Assembly (NCBI GenBank): GCA_963821495.1
Contig: CAWGEA010000004.1
Location: forward strand, 1-64,000
Length of the DNA: 64,000 bases
Reading direction: 5' to 3'
Origin: AC-32 sp963821495
GTDB taxonomy: Bacteria > Actinomycetota > Thermoleophilia > Gaiellales > Gaiellaceae
Shown: positions 41,201-50,205 of the stretch, piece by piece
Numbering within the stretch: the stretch's first letter is position 1
How the letters are laid out: every line of letters begins with the position of its first letter
Position numbers and translations under genes: made by a program
The notes under the pieces: generated by a model
Told to the model about the DNA's origin: nothing
The model's database searches: none
The model's input: the letters and a program-made list of their open reading frames with translations, nothing else

Positions 41201-42655
41201 ATGGTTGCTACGGATCGACGCAAGTGGCTGGCGCTGGCCCTCCTCAGCGCCGTGCAGTTCATGGTCGTCCTGGACATCGCGATCGTCAACGTCGCGCTGC
41301 CCTCGATCAAGGTCGACCTCGGCTTCTCGCAGGAGAACCTGCAGTGGGTGATCAGCGCCTACGCACTGGTCTTCGGCGGCTTCCTCCTGCTCGGCGGCCG
41401 CGCGGCGGACCTGCTCGGTCGCCGCCGGATCTTCCTCGCCGGCGTGGTGGTCTTCACGGTCGCCTCCTTCCTCGCCGGGATGGCGTGGTCGGAGGCGTCG
41501 CTGATCGGCGCCCGCGCCGTCCAGGGCCTCGGTGCCGCGATCATCTCGCCGGCTGCGCTCTCGATCCTCTCGGTCACGTTCCGGGAAGGGCGCGAGCGCA
41601 ACGTCGCGCTCGGCGTCTGGGGCGCCGTCGGCGGCTTCGGGGCCGCGGCGGGCGTGCTCCTCGGCGGCGTGCTGACCGACGCGCTGAGCTGGGAGTGGAT
41701 CTTCTTCGTCAACGTCCCGGTCGGCGTGGCCGCGTTCCTTCTCGCACCGGTCTTCCTGACGGAGAGCCGCGACGCGCGCGTGAAGAGCTTCGACGTGCCC
41801 GGCGCGGTGCTCGTGACCGGCGGTCTGTCGCTGCTCGTCTACGCGATCACACAGGCGGGGCAGCACGGATGGCTCGCCGACTCGACGCTGGCGTACTTCG
41901 CGGCATCGGTCGTCCTGCTGGTCGGGTTCGTCGCGTGGGAGCTGCGGCACCCCGAGCCGCTGATGCGCCTCGGGATCTTCCAGATCCGGACGGTGAGCGG
42001 TGCGAACGTCGCCGGCCTCATCCTCGGCACGGCGATGTTCGCGATGTTCCTGATGCTGACGCTGTACATGCAGCAGGTGCTCGGCTACTCGGCCATGAAG
42101 ACCGGTGTCGCCTACCTCGCAGTCGCGGGAACGGCGATCCTCTGGTCGGCCGTCGCGGCGCAGCTCGTGACGCGGGTTGGCGTCAAGCCGGTGCTCGTGG
42201 CCGGGATGACCGCGCTGACGGCCGGGCTCGTCTACTTCACGCAGGTCTCGGTCGGCGGGAGCTATCTCGGCGACCTGCTGCCGGGCTTCCTGCTGGTCGG
42301 GTTCGGGATCGGCTTCTCGTTCGTGCCGATCTCGATCGCAGCGCTCGCAGGCGTGCAGCCTGCCGAGGCCGGCCTGGCTTCCGGCCTGATCAACACGTCG
42401 CAGCAGATCGGCGGCGCGCTCGGCATCGCCGCTCTGTCGACGATCGCGAGCTCCCGCACCGACGACGCGCTCGCGAGCGGCACCGCTCTGCCGACGGCAC
42501 TCGTCGACGGGTTCACCGCGGCCTTCGTGGCCGGGGCGATCGTCGCCGCGCTCGGCATCGTCGCCGCGCTGACCCTGATCCGGCGCGAAGAGCTGGCGGC
42601 CGCGCCCGAGGCAGAGCCGGTCGAGGCTCAGCCCGCACTCGAGGCGGCAGCCTGA
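41201..42655 (+). CDS. DHA2-family MFS exporter
   Basis: A 484-residue DHA2 exporter of 14 helices. QFMVVLDIAIVNVALPSIK, RAADLLGRRRIFL and GGFGAAAGVLLGGVL are the motifs. It is very similar to the exporter at 3186 and to the broken one at 31404. GAAAGGAAC precedes ATG 41201. Its divergent HxlR neighbour and the repeats between them suggest induction by a compound the pump removes. A perfect hairpin terminator follows. Confidence 0.94.
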   Translation: MVATDRRKWLALALLSAVQFMVVLDIAIVNVALPSIKVDLGFSQENLQWVISAYALVFGGFLLLGGRAADLLGRRRIFLAGVVVFTVASFLAGMAWSEASLIGARAVQGLGAAIISPAALSILSVTFREGRERNVALGVWGAVGGFGAAAGVLLGGVLTDALSWEWIFFVNVPVGVAAFLLAPVFLTESRDARVKSFDVPGAVLVTGGLSLLVYAITQAGQHGWLADSTLAYFAASVVLLVGFVAWELRHPEPLMRLGIFQIRTVSGANVAGLILGTAMFAMFLMLTLYMQQVLGYSAMKTGVAYLAVAGTAILWSAVAAQLVTRVGVKPVLVAGMTALTAGLVYFTQVSVGGSYLGDLLPGFLLVGFGIGFSFVPISIAALAGVQPAEAGLASGLINTSQQIGGALGIAALSTIASSRTDDALASGTALPTALVDGFTAAFVAGAIVAALGIVAALTLIRREELAAAPEAEPVEAQPALEAAA

Positions 42656-42663
42656 CGGAGACT

Positions 42664-42687
42664 CGGGGGGACCGCGAGGTCCCCCCG
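42664..42687. terminator. Bidirectional terminator hairpin
   Basis: A perfect 10-bp stem (42664-42673 with 42678-42687) with a GCGA tetraloop, between the convergent exporter and peroxiredoxin genes. Confidence 0.82.
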
Positions 42688-42698
42688 CTCCACCTCGC

Positions 42699-43355
42699 TC
42701 AGCGCGGCTGCGGGACGACGCGGATGTACGGCTTCGGCGAGTCCCACTCCCCGAAGATCTCCCGCGCCTCGTCGTCCGAGACCGAGCCGGCGATGATCAC
42801 GTCGTCTCCCTGCTGCCACTGCGCCGGGGTTGCGACCTTGTGTTTCGCGGTCAGCTGCAGCGAGTCGATCACGCGCAGCACCTCGTCGAAGTTGCGGCCG
42901 GTCGTCATCGGATAGACGAGGATCAGCTTGACCTTCTTGTCCGGGCCGATCACGAACACGTTCCGGACGGTCTGATTGTCGGCCGCGGTCCGGTCGCCGG
43001 GATCGCCGGAGACGTCGGTGCCGAGCATCCCGTAGAGCTTCGAGACCTCGAAGTCGGCGTCGCCGATGATCGGGTAGTTGGGTGCCTCGCCCTGTGTCTC
43101 CTCGATGTCCCTGACCCAGCCCTCGTGGCTGTCGACCGGGTCCACCGAGAGGCCGACGACCTTCACCCCGCGCCGGTCGAACTCGGGCTTGATCTTGGCC
43201 ATGTAGCCGAGCTCGGTCGTACAAACGGGCGTGAAATCCTTCGGGTGCGAGAAAAGCACCGCCCAGGAGTCGCCGATCCAGTCGTGGAAGCTGATCGGCC
43301 CGTCGGTCGTCTGGGCCTGGAAGTCCGGTGCGGTGTCGCCGATCTGCAGCGCCAT
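42699..43355 (-). CDS. 1-Cys peroxiredoxin (Prx6 type)
   Basis: A 218-residue peroxiredoxin. The peroxidatic Cys45 sits in FTPVCTTE, with the Thr and a distal Arg of the active site also kept. There is no second Cys anywhere in the chain, so it is a 1-Cys enzyme recycled by an external thiol. The C-terminal extension (DDVIIAGSVSDDEAREIFG) is typical of the Prx6 group. GGAGGGCAG precedes ATG 43355. It reduces peroxides in the cytoplasm. Confidence 0.94.
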   Translation of the reverse strand: MALQIGDTAPDFQAQTTDGPISFHDWIGDSWAVLFSHPKDFTPVCTTELGYMAKIKPEFDRRGVKVVGLSVDPVDSHEGWVRDIEETQGEAPNYPIIGDADFEVSKLYGMLGTDVSGDPGDRTAADNQTVRNVFVIGPDKKVKLILVYPMTTGRNFDEVLRVIDSLQLTAKHKVATPAQWQQGDDVIIAGSVSDDEAREIFGEWDSPKPYIRVVPQPR

Positions 43356-43421
43356 AGTCTGCCCTCCTTGATGTGCCCTCCTTGAACGCGGTCGGCGGGA
43401 GGGTATTCCCTACACGGAGCT

Positions 43422-44510
43422 TCAGGGGCGGAGGGCGTAGAAGCGCCAGGAGTCGTGCTCGATCGGCAGGACATCGCACGAGGCGAACCCCGCCTGCTCG
43501 GCGTAGTCCTTCACCGTCCCGGGGCGAATCACGGTTCCGGTTCCGGCGGCTCCCTCGCCCACCATCCCCACCGGCAGACAGTGGAAGACGCTGAAGCCGT
43601 AGAAGAGCCGCTCGAGCTCGTCGGCCGGCGCTCGGAACTCGTCACCGGCGCGCTCGTCGCCGATCAGCACCAGACCTCCCTCGCGCAAGAGCTCGCGCAC
43701 CGACTTCAGCACCGCGACCGGGTACGACATGTCGTGCAGCGCCTCGAAGATCGTGACGAGGTCGTAGCCGCCCTTCGGGCCGGCGTGGGCCGCATCGACG
43801 TCGTGGAACTCGACCCGGTCCTCGACGCCGCTGCCCTCGAGGTTCTTGCGCGCGAACTCGATCGACGCCGTGTCCGAGTCGATCCCGTCGACGCGCACGC
43901 TCGGGTAGGCGCGCGCGATCTCGATGCTCGAGCGGCCCTGACCGCAGGCGACGTCGGCGACGCGCGCCGGAGGCTCCGACGCCGAGAGGCGCTCGTGGAT
44001 CTCGGGGACGGACGGCAGCCACTCGCGCCCGAGCAGCTGCTCGAACAGCGGCCGCGTGAAAGCGGCCTGCGCCTCGTGCAAGTCCCGGCCGTACTGCGCG
44101 TAGGGGACGCCCTCACCGGTACGGAACGCCTCCGCGACGGCGTCGATCGGACGGATCGAAGCGAGTACCGCACGAGCCAGCGGGGCGGCGAAGTTGAGGC
44201 TCGAGGCCTCGAGCAGCGCCTCGTCGTGACCCGCGGGGAGCGTGAAGCGGCGCTCCTCGCCCTCGCCATCGACGTCGAGGAACGCGCTCGCCGCCTGGTG
44301 CTCGAGCCACTCGCGCGCGTAGCGCTCGTGGACGCCGGCCGCCACGGCCAGCTCGCCGGGCGTGAGCGGGCCGCGCTCGTGGAGCGTGCGGTACAGGCCG
44401 AGGCGCTCGCCGAGGTAGACGGAGAAGAGATCGAACGCACCGACGGCGTTCGTGAACAGCCTGCCCGCTAGCGCGTCGCGTCGCTCGGAGGCCGCAGTGG
44501 CGCTGGTCAT
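43422..44510 (-). CDS. SAM-dependent methyltransferase with N-terminal dimerisation/HTH domain
   Basis: A 362-residue class I methyltransferase. The N-terminal ~110 residues form the winged-helix dimerisation domain found in O-methyltransferases (LYRTLHERGPLTPGELAVAAG). The SAM site reads VADVACGQGRSSIEIARAYP, with Asp of motif II at DGIDSDTASIEFA. VTIFEALHDMSYPV supplies the motif IV region. The substrate is unknown; neighbours give no clue. Start at ATG 44510, with no adjacent ribosome site clearly visible. Confidence 0.9.
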   Translation of the reverse strand: MTSATAASERRDALAGRLFTNAVGAFDLFSVYLGERLGLYRTLHERGPLTPGELAVAAGVHERYAREWLEHQAASAFLDVDGEGEERRFTLPAGHDEALLEASSLNFAAPLARAVLASIRPIDAVAEAFRTGEGVPYAQYGRDLHEAQAAFTRPLFEQLLGREWLPSVPEIHERLSASEPPARVADVACGQGRSSIEIARAYPSVRVDGIDSDTASIEFARKNLEGSGVEDRVEFHDVDAAHAGPKGGYDLVTIFEALHDMSYPVAVLKSVRELLREGGLVLIGDERAGDEFRAPADELERLFYGFSVFHCLPVGMVGEGAAGTGTVIRPGTVKDYAEQAGFASCDVLPIEHDSWRFYALRP

Positions 44511-44576
44511 CGCTGCCCTTCCGGTCGGGAACGGCGCATCTTGGTCTCTGCGCCGTCGCGGCGCAACCGGCCGGAG

Positions 44577-44582
44577 TAGGCT
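44577..44582 (+). promoter_or_regulatory. -10 element TAGGCT, leaderless start
   Basis: TAGGCT ends seven bases before ATG 44590 of the class III aminotransferase. Confidence 0.6.
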
Positions 44583-44589
44583 TCGCGCG

Positions 44590-45852
44590 ATGGCGACCGA
44601 GCAGCTCCAAGGGGCCGCCGAGGTGCGTGAGGCGCGCGAACGGCTCGTACCGCGTGGGGTCGCGACGAGCGACCTCGTGGTCACGCGCGCGGAGGGCGCG
44701 ACCCTCTGGGACGCCGAGGGCAACGAGCTGCTCGACTTCGCTGGCGGCATCGCGTGCCAGAACCTCGGCCACAACCCCGAGGCCGTCGTGCGCGCGGTGC
44801 ACGAGCAGGTCGACCACTACCTGCACCAGTGCTTCATGGTCGGGATGTACGAGCCCTACGTCGAGGTCGCGCGGCGGCTGGACGCGCTCTGGCCCGGCGA
44901 TGCCGCGACCAAGACGCTGCTCGTCAACTCGGGCGCCGAGGCCGTCGAGAATGCCGTCAAGATCGCGCGCGCCGCGACCGGTCGCCCGGGCGTCGTCGTC
45001 TTCGACCGCGCCTTCCACGGCCGCACGAACCTGACCATGGCGATGACCTCGAAGCTCGTCTACAAGCAGGGCTTCGGGCCGCTCGCCACGGAGGTCTACC
45101 GGGCTCCCGCGCCGTACCCGTACCGCGGCGTGTCGGTCGAGGACGCGCTCGCGGGCCTCGAGCTGCTCTTCAAGCAGGACGTCTCGCCGGACGCGGTCGC
45201 CTGCGTGGTGCTCGAGACCGTGCAGGGCGAGGGCGGGTTCATCCCGATGCCCGCGGAGTTCATCCGCGCCCTGAAGGAGCTTTGCGAGCGGCACGGCATC
45301 GTCTACGTCGCCGACGAGGTGCAGTCCGGCTGCGGCCGCACCGGCTCTGTCTGGGCGATCGAGCACGCCGGGGTCGAGCCGGACCTGCTCGTCTCCGGCA
45401 AGACGCTCGGCGGTGGGCTGCCGCTCGCGGCCGTGACCGGGAAGGCCGAGCTGATGGACGCGCCGCATTCCGGCGGCCTCGGCGGCACCTTCGGCGGCAA
45501 CCCCGTCTCCTGCGCCGCGGCCTGCGCCGTGCTCGACCAGCTCGCCGAGCCGGGCTTCCGCGAGCGGGCCGATGCCGTCGCGGAGCTGATGCGGTCGCGC
45601 CTCGACGAGCTCGCCTCCCGCCACGAGGAGATCGGCGAGGTGCGCGGCCTCGGCTCGATGCTCGCGCTCGAGCTGGCGGAGCGCTCGCCCGACCGCGCCC
45701 GCGAGATCACCGGCTCGGCGCGCGAGCAGGGCCTGCTGCTGCTCTCGTGCGGCCTCTACGGCAACGTGATCCGACTGCTGCCGCCGGTGACGGCCGGCGA
45801 CGAGGAGCTCGAGCGCGGGCTGCGCATTCTCGAGCACACCTTCGCCGCTTAG
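44590..45852 (+). CDS. Class III aminotransferase (4-aminobutyrate aminotransferase-like)
   Basis: A 420-residue PLP enzyme of class III. The cofactor Lys is Lys271 (VSGKTLGGGLPLAAV), preceded by FIPMPAEFIRAL and the PLP Asp region VYVADEVQSGCGRTG. NSGAEAVENAVKIARAATG is the phosphate-binding turn. It moves an amino group from a terminal amine such as 4-aminobutyrate or acetylornithine to 2-oxoglutarate. The GabT-like length and GGIACQNLGHN opening favour an omega-amino acid substrate, but this is not decisive. Leaderless start. Confidence 0.92.
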   Translation: MATEQLQGAAEVREARERLVPRGVATSDLVVTRAEGATLWDAEGNELLDFAGGIACQNLGHNPEAVVRAVHEQVDHYLHQCFMVGMYEPYVEVARRLDALWPGDAATKTLLVNSGAEAVENAVKIARAATGRPGVVVFDRAFHGRTNLTMAMTSKLVYKQGFGPLATEVYRAPAPYPYRGVSVEDALAGLELLFKQDVSPDAVACVVLETVQGEGGFIPMPAEFIRALKELCERHGIVYVADEVQSGCGRTGSVWAIEHAGVEPDLLVSGKTLGGGLPLAAVTGKAELMDAPHSGGLGGTFGGNPVSCAAACAVLDQLAEPGFRERADAVAELMRSRLDELASRHEEIGEVRGLGSMLALELAERSPDRAREITGSAREQGLLLLSCGLYGNVIRLLPPVTAGDEELERGLRILEHTFAA

Positions 45853-45890
45853 CCGCGGCGGGCTGCGCTCATCGCGTCGAGCCGGCGCGG

Positions 45891-47242
45891 CTACGGCTGG
45901 ACGTTCTGGTTGAGACGGAAGACGTTGTCCGGATCCCACTCGCGCTTCAGCGCGACGAGCCGCTCGTACTTGGCATCCCCGTAGATCATGCGAGCCACAT
46001 CCGCGCCGACCTCGGCGACGTCGTTGACGTACCGGCCGCCCGAGGCGAACGGGGCCAGGTCGGCGAGCGCGTCACGCCCCCAAAAGCGGCACTGCTCGTC
46101 GAGGGCGGCATCGTCCCACAGCGCTTCCGCGGCCAGCCACACCGCGGCCTCACGGCCCGTGAAGGCGGTTGCCTCCTCCGGGACGTCACCGATCGCGCGG
46201 CCCCAGGCCCACACCGAGAACTCACAGTCGGCCCCGTCGGGGGCGCGCGTCGCGTGCTCGACACAGAGGTCGACCGCCTCGTCCGGGAACGACGGGAGGA
46301 ATGCGCTCTTCATGTAGAAGCGATGGCCCCAGTCCTGCGTCTCGTCGTTGAGGTGCTGTGCCTCCAGATGGGGCATCGCTCCGATCGAGTCCGTGACCGG
46401 AGGCCCAAACGCCCGCACATTCGCGAGGTCGCGCTCGGCCTGCTCGGGTGAACCGCAATGCGCGACCGTGAGGAAGGCGAAGGCCTCCTCGGCCGATCGG
46501 TCGCTCGCGGTGCCGAACGACAGGAAGAGCTCGTCCGGGCCGTTCTCGGCGAGCTCGCGGAACAGCCCCGCCAGCTCCCGCGCCCGCTCGAGCGGATGGG
46601 TGACTCTTCCGAAGGTGATCTCGTGGTCGAGCGCATGAAGCCGGTACTCGAACGACGTCACGATCCCGAAATTCGGCCCGGCGCCGCGTAGACCCCAGAA
46701 GAGCTCCGGGTGCTCGTCCTCGGAAGCGTGCACGAGCCGGCCGTCCGCGGTCACGAGCTCGACCGAGGCGAGGCTGTCGATTGTGAGCCCGAACTTCCGC
46801 TGGAGTCGTCCCATCCCGCCCCCGAGCGTCAGCCCTGCTACGCCGGTGTGCGAGACCACGCCGACCGGGCACACCAGCCCGTACGCCTGGGCCGCGTCGT
46901 CGAGCTCGGCCAGGAGCGCGCCACCGTTCACGCGGGCCGTGCGCCGTTCCGGATCGACCTGAGCTCCTCGCATCGTGGAGAGGTCGATCACCATTCCGTC
47001 ATCGCAGGTCGAGAGCCCGGGGATGCTGTGGCCGCCGCACCGCACCGCGACGACGAGCTCCTCCTCCCGCGCGAAGCGGAGAGCGGCGACGACGTCGTTG
47101 ACGCCTGCCGGCCGGACGAGGCGGCGGCGGGTCTGCGGTCGAACATCTTGTTCCAGACGGCCCGAGCCTCGTCGTAGCCAGGGTCGGCCGGGAGGACTAT
47201 CTCACCGGCAAACGCCTCGCGAAGTGAGCTCAGGCCCTTCAA
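45891..47242 (-). pseudogene. FAD-linked oxidase (BBE type), frameshifted
   Basis: A flavoprotein of the berberine-bridge-enzyme type with an FAD-binding PCMH domain. The N-terminal part, from TTG 47242 (KGLSSLREAFAGEIVLPAD), is in one frame. From VRPAGVNDVV onward it continues in another frame to 45891. The FAD site GGHS, where a His carries the covalent flavin, and LGGGMGRLQRKFGLTIDS are present. The C-terminus has the BBE motif NVFRLNQNVQP. The switch is near 47120-47135, and the span is two bases over a multiple of three. It oxidises an alcohol or similar group with O2; substrate unknown. Confidence 0.82.
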
Positions 47243-47326
47243 GCAGGCACATCATCGCCGAGTTGAGCCGCCGGGGTCCACCTGGTCGTTCCGATCGCGT
47301 CGGCCCGCAGAGCCGCCTGGGTCGCC

Positions 47327-47332
47327 TAGGCT
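47327..47332 (+). promoter_or_regulatory. -10 element TAGGCT, leaderless start
   Basis: TAGGCT ends six bases before GTG 47339 of the GAF protein. Confidence 0.6.
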
Positions 47333-47338
47333 CCCCGC

Positions 47339-47842
47339 GTGACGACCGATGCGTTCGCCCGGAGCGCCGCAGCGCTCGAGGCCGAGACGACCATCCGCGG
47401 GCTGCTCGGCGCGGCCTGCCGGGAGCTCGTGGAGCTCCTGGACGCCACGGCGTGCGCGGTCTCGCGCGTGATCGGAGACCTGCTGGTCGGCCTGGACGAG
47501 CACACGACCTCCGGACGGCCGCTCGCCCACGGCCACGAGTACCTGATCTCGGACTTCCCGCTCACGCGCGAGGTCGTCGAGACCGGCGAGGCGCGCTGGC
47601 TCTCGCGCCTCGACGAGAACCCGGAGGCGAACGAGGCGGCGCTGCTCGCGAAGCTCGGCTTCGAGTCGCTGCTGATGGTCTGCCTGCCGACGAGCGACGG
47701 TTGCTGGGGCCTCGTCGAGGTGTATACGGAGGACGGCCGGTTTACCGAGGAGCATGCCGAGCTCGCGGCCCGCCTCGTTGCGCACACGGGCGAGCTGCTC
47801 GAGCGGCTCGACCTGCCTGACGAGCCGCTGAGCGTCTGCTAG
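47339..47842 (+). CDS. GAF-domain protein
   Basis: A 167-residue protein that is a single GAF domain (residues ~20-155): RELVELLDATACAVSRV, a middle with SDFPLTREVVETG, and ESLLMVCLPTSDGCWGLVEVY at the end. GAF domains sense small ligands or redox state. There is no kinase, cyclase or DNA-binding part, so it would act through a partner. Leaderless GTG start. Its TAG stop is also the first three bases of the next gene's TAGCTT -10 box. Confidence 0.88.
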   Translation: MTTDAFARSAAALEAETTIRGLLGAACRELVELLDATACAVSRVIGDLLVGLDEHTTSGRPLAHGHEYLISDFPLTREVVETGEARWLSRLDENPEANEAALLAKLGFESLLMVCLPTSDGCWGLVEVYTEDGRFTEEHAELAARLVAHTGELLERLDLPDEPLSVC

Positions 47843-47845
47843 CTT
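47840..47845 (+). promoter_or_regulatory. -10 element TAGCTT, leaderless start
   Basis: TAGCTT begins on the TAG stop of the GAF gene and ends six bases before the GTG of the zinc-ribbon gene. Confidence 0.55.
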
Positions 47846-47851
47846 GGCCTC

Positions 47852-48022
47852 GTGGCCGAGCGCTACCACGTCGTCTGCCCGCACTGCTCGAAGGAGTTCG
47901 AAGCCGAGCTGCTCGTGGCGGCCTCCGCGCCAGGTCCGCGCGGGTTCAAGTGCCCGCACTGCCGGCTGTTCGTGCCGCTCGAGCGCGCCGACGCGCAAGA
48001 GCGCGACGAGCCCGCCGCCTAG
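47852..48022 (+). CDS. Small double-CxxC zinc-ribbon protein
   Basis: A 56-residue protein with two CPHC motifs (VVCPHCSKEF and FKCPHCRLFV) about 25 residues apart, the layout of a zinc ribbon. The C-terminal tail is acidic. The gene is leaderless with a GTG start. Its TAG shares CTAG with the stop of the convergent phosphotransferase gene. Likely a small zinc-binding protein; partner unknown. Confidence 0.75.
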   Translation: MAERYHVVCPHCSKEFEAELLVAASAPGPRGFKCPHCRLFVPLERADAQERDEPAA

Positions 48023-50151
48023 CTCGTCAGCGAGGTCCTGACGGCGGCGAGCCGCGCGTGCGCCGGGCTGCCGTCGAGGACGAAGACGCGCACCGAGTTC
48101 CTGCCGGTGCGGAACGACGATTCCGCGGCCAGGGCCGAGAATCGCACCGGGCCGCCGCCCGGGTTGCGATAGGCGACGCTGACGGCGGCGATGCGCCCGT
48201 TGAGCGCGACCGCGACCGCCTGGCCGGGCCGCACGCCAGACAGCGTCCCCGCCAGGGGCGAGGGCACGAGCGCCGAGCCGCGCGGGTAGCGCAGCAGGAG
48301 CTTGCTCCCGACCCTGTCGACGCGCGCGGACGCAGCCGGCGCCGCCGCGGCCGCGAGGGTCGAGACGCTCGCGCCGACGAGCCGCCGGTACGCGCCGGTG
48401 CCGGCGAACTGCGGCCCCCACGCGCCGCTGCCGAACAGCCCGAGCTGGCGCTCGAGCGAGGCCCGCCGCTGCGCCAGCGCGGCCGGGTACGAGGCGACGA
48501 CGCCGGCGACGTTCACCCGCGTCGGCGGCCGCGTGCCCGAGAGCACCGAGCGGCCGTCGGTCTTCCACGGGATCTTGATCCGGAGCGCGTCGGCCATGGT
48601 CGGGAGGATGTCGACGGTCTGGACATGCGTCTCGACCACGCGCCCCTGCGGCTGCCCGGGCAGCCGCACGAAGAGCGGGGTGAACGCGAGCTCGGCCAGG
48701 TTGGTCCTGGTGGGGTGGCGCCGCAGGTCGCCGCCGCGGAAGCTGACGCCGTGGTCGGCGGTGACGACGACGAGAGCCTTGTCCCAGAGCCCGGTCCGGT
48801 GCAGCCGCGCCAGGAACTTCCCGAGCAGGCGGTCGGTGAAGCCGGCCTGCAACAGGTGGCGCTGCCACGCCTGCACGGCCAGCTGCCCATTGAGCCAGAG
48901 CTCGCCGTTGCGACCGGGCGCGTTCGGCGTCGTCACCGCGCGCGCACGCCCGTCCGGAAGGTAGAGCCAGGGCGTGTGCGGCAGCAGGACGTGGATGAAG
49001 TAGAGCGTGGGCGGGCCGCCGCCAGGCTTCCGGAACGAGGCGACGAAGCGGTTGAAGTCGCGCACGCGGCCGAGGTAGAAGGTCTTGAGGTCGACTTTCG
49101 GCACGCCCGAGCCGCCTGCGTCGAGCGCCTCCGGCGAGCTCGTGCCGAAGTTCCCCCAGGACTCGTCGATCACCGGCAGCCGGTCCTCCAGCGCCGGCGG
49201 CGCGAGCAGGTGCAGGTAGACCACTTTCACGTCGGAGTAGAGCGACGAGAGCCGTGACCCCGTGCTGCCGTTCTTGCGCTTGCACAGCTTCTGCGGGCAC
49301 AGGCGGGTCTGCGACTCGGTGACCTGCATCCGGTAGCGCTTGCGGAGCAGCGTGAACAGGTTGTTCGGATGGTCGCGGAAGATCGGCAGCGCACCCTTCA
49401 CCGGCTTCCGGCCGGTGAGGATCGCCGGCACCGCCACCGTCGTCGAGGCCGAGAGCGTGGTCGTGTTGCGGAACCAGGTCGAGCCGGCCGCGAGCCTCGC
49501 GAAGTTCGGGAAGCGCCGGGCGTCGATTCCGCCGCTTGCGTCCTGGAGGTCGATCAGCGGGAACTCGTCGAAGAGCACGAAGACGATCGGCGTCGTCGCG
49601 CGGACGCGGATCGCGGTCGCCTGTGCGTCGCCGCTCGAGATCACGAGCTTCGAGGTCGGCGAGCTGAACAGGAAGAGCGCGAGGAAGACGAGCGGCGCGG
49701 CGCCGAGCAGGGTCAGGAACGAGCGGGCAGCGCGCCAGTGCCAGGCCGCGAGCGACACGGCGAGACCGATGAGCACGGCGCCCACGATCAGCACCGTCGT
49801 CCCGTCCACCCCCGAGCGCTTGAGAGCCTGCGCGCCGAAGACCGCGCCGAGGAAGCCGAGGAAGACGTGGTGCAGGACGAGCGCGGCAGGCGCGCTCACC
49901 GCGGCGACAACCAGCTCGACCGCGAGCAGCACCAGCGCCGGCCCGAAGGTCACCACCAGCGCGAACAGCACGATGTCCGACGGAGTCGAGCCGCGTACCG
50001 CGAAGAACTCGGCGTTCTTGCCGAGCAGGTCGAAGAGCGGCTGCGCGAGCGCGAATCCGGACGCGGCGAGCAGCTGCGCGCCGCGCGCCGCGGGCACCTC
50101 CAACCGACCCCTCCACGCGACGCGCGAGAGCTGCACGTCTGCGACTGCCAT
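48019..50151 (-). CDS. Membrane-anchored alkaline phosphatase-superfamily protein (sulfatase/LTA synthase-like)
   Basis: A 710-residue protein. The first ~210 residues contain about five helices. A large external catalytic domain follows, with the alkaline-phosphatase-superfamily pattern: VFVLFDEFPLIDL as first metal-site strand, LSASTTVAVPAILTGRKP around the Thr/Ser nucleophile, and VVVTADHGVSFRGGD and HTPWLYLPDG at the second metal site. Proteins of this kind transfer phosphoglycerol or cleave sulfate and phosphate esters outside the membrane. It is divergent from a glycosyltransferase gene 54 bases away, so a shared role in envelope glycan building is plausible. Confidence 0.85.
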   Translation of the reverse strand: MAVADVQLSRVAWRGRLEVPAARGAQLLAASGFALAQPLFDLLGKNAEFFAVRGSTPSDIVLFALVVTFGPALVLLAVELVVAAVSAPAALVLHHVFLGFLGAVFGAQALKRSGVDGTTVLIVGAVLIGLAVSLAAWHWRAARSFLTLLGAAPLVFLALFLFSSPTSKLVISSGDAQATAIRVRATTPIVFVLFDEFPLIDLQDASGGIDARRFPNFARLAAGSTWFRNTTTLSASTTVAVPAILTGRKPVKGALPIFRDHPNNLFTLLRKRYRMQVTESQTRLCPQKLCKRKNGSTGSRLSSLYSDVKVVYLHLLAPPALEDRLPVIDESWGNFGTSSPEALDAGGSGVPKVDLKTFYLGRVRDFNRFVASFRKPGGGPPTLYFIHVLLPHTPWLYLPDGRARAVTTPNAPGRNGELWLNGQLAVQAWQRHLLQAGFTDRLLGKFLARLHRTGLWDKALVVVTADHGVSFRGGDLRRHPTRTNLAELAFTPLFVRLPGQPQGRVVETHVQTVDILPTMADALRIKIPWKTDGRSVLSGTRPPTRVNVAGVVASYPAALAQRRASLERQLGLFGSGAWGPQFAGTGAYRRLVGASVSTLAAAAAPAASARVDRVGSKLLLRYPRGSALVPSPLAGTLSGVRPGQAVAVALNGRIAAVSVAYRNPGGGPVRFSALAAESSFRTGRNSVRVFVLDGSPAHARLAAVRTSLTS

Positions 50152-50158
50152 CCGCCGA

Positions 50159-50164
50159 AGTATC
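50159..50164 (-). promoter_or_regulatory. -10 element GATACT, leaderless start
   Basis: On the minus strand GATACT lies seven bases before ATG 50151. It is a weaker match to TAnnnT than the others. Confidence 0.4.
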
Positions 50165-50193
50165 CCTCGTTCAAGGGATAGCCGCCGGGTGCC

Positions 50194-50199
50194 GATAGC
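50194..50199 (+). promoter_or_regulatory. -10 element GATAGC, leaderless start
   Basis: GATAGC lies six bases before GTG 50206. Together with the minus-strand box at 50159 it makes a back-to-back promoter in only 54 bases. Confidence 0.4.
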
Positions 50200-50205
50200 G
50201 ACCTC

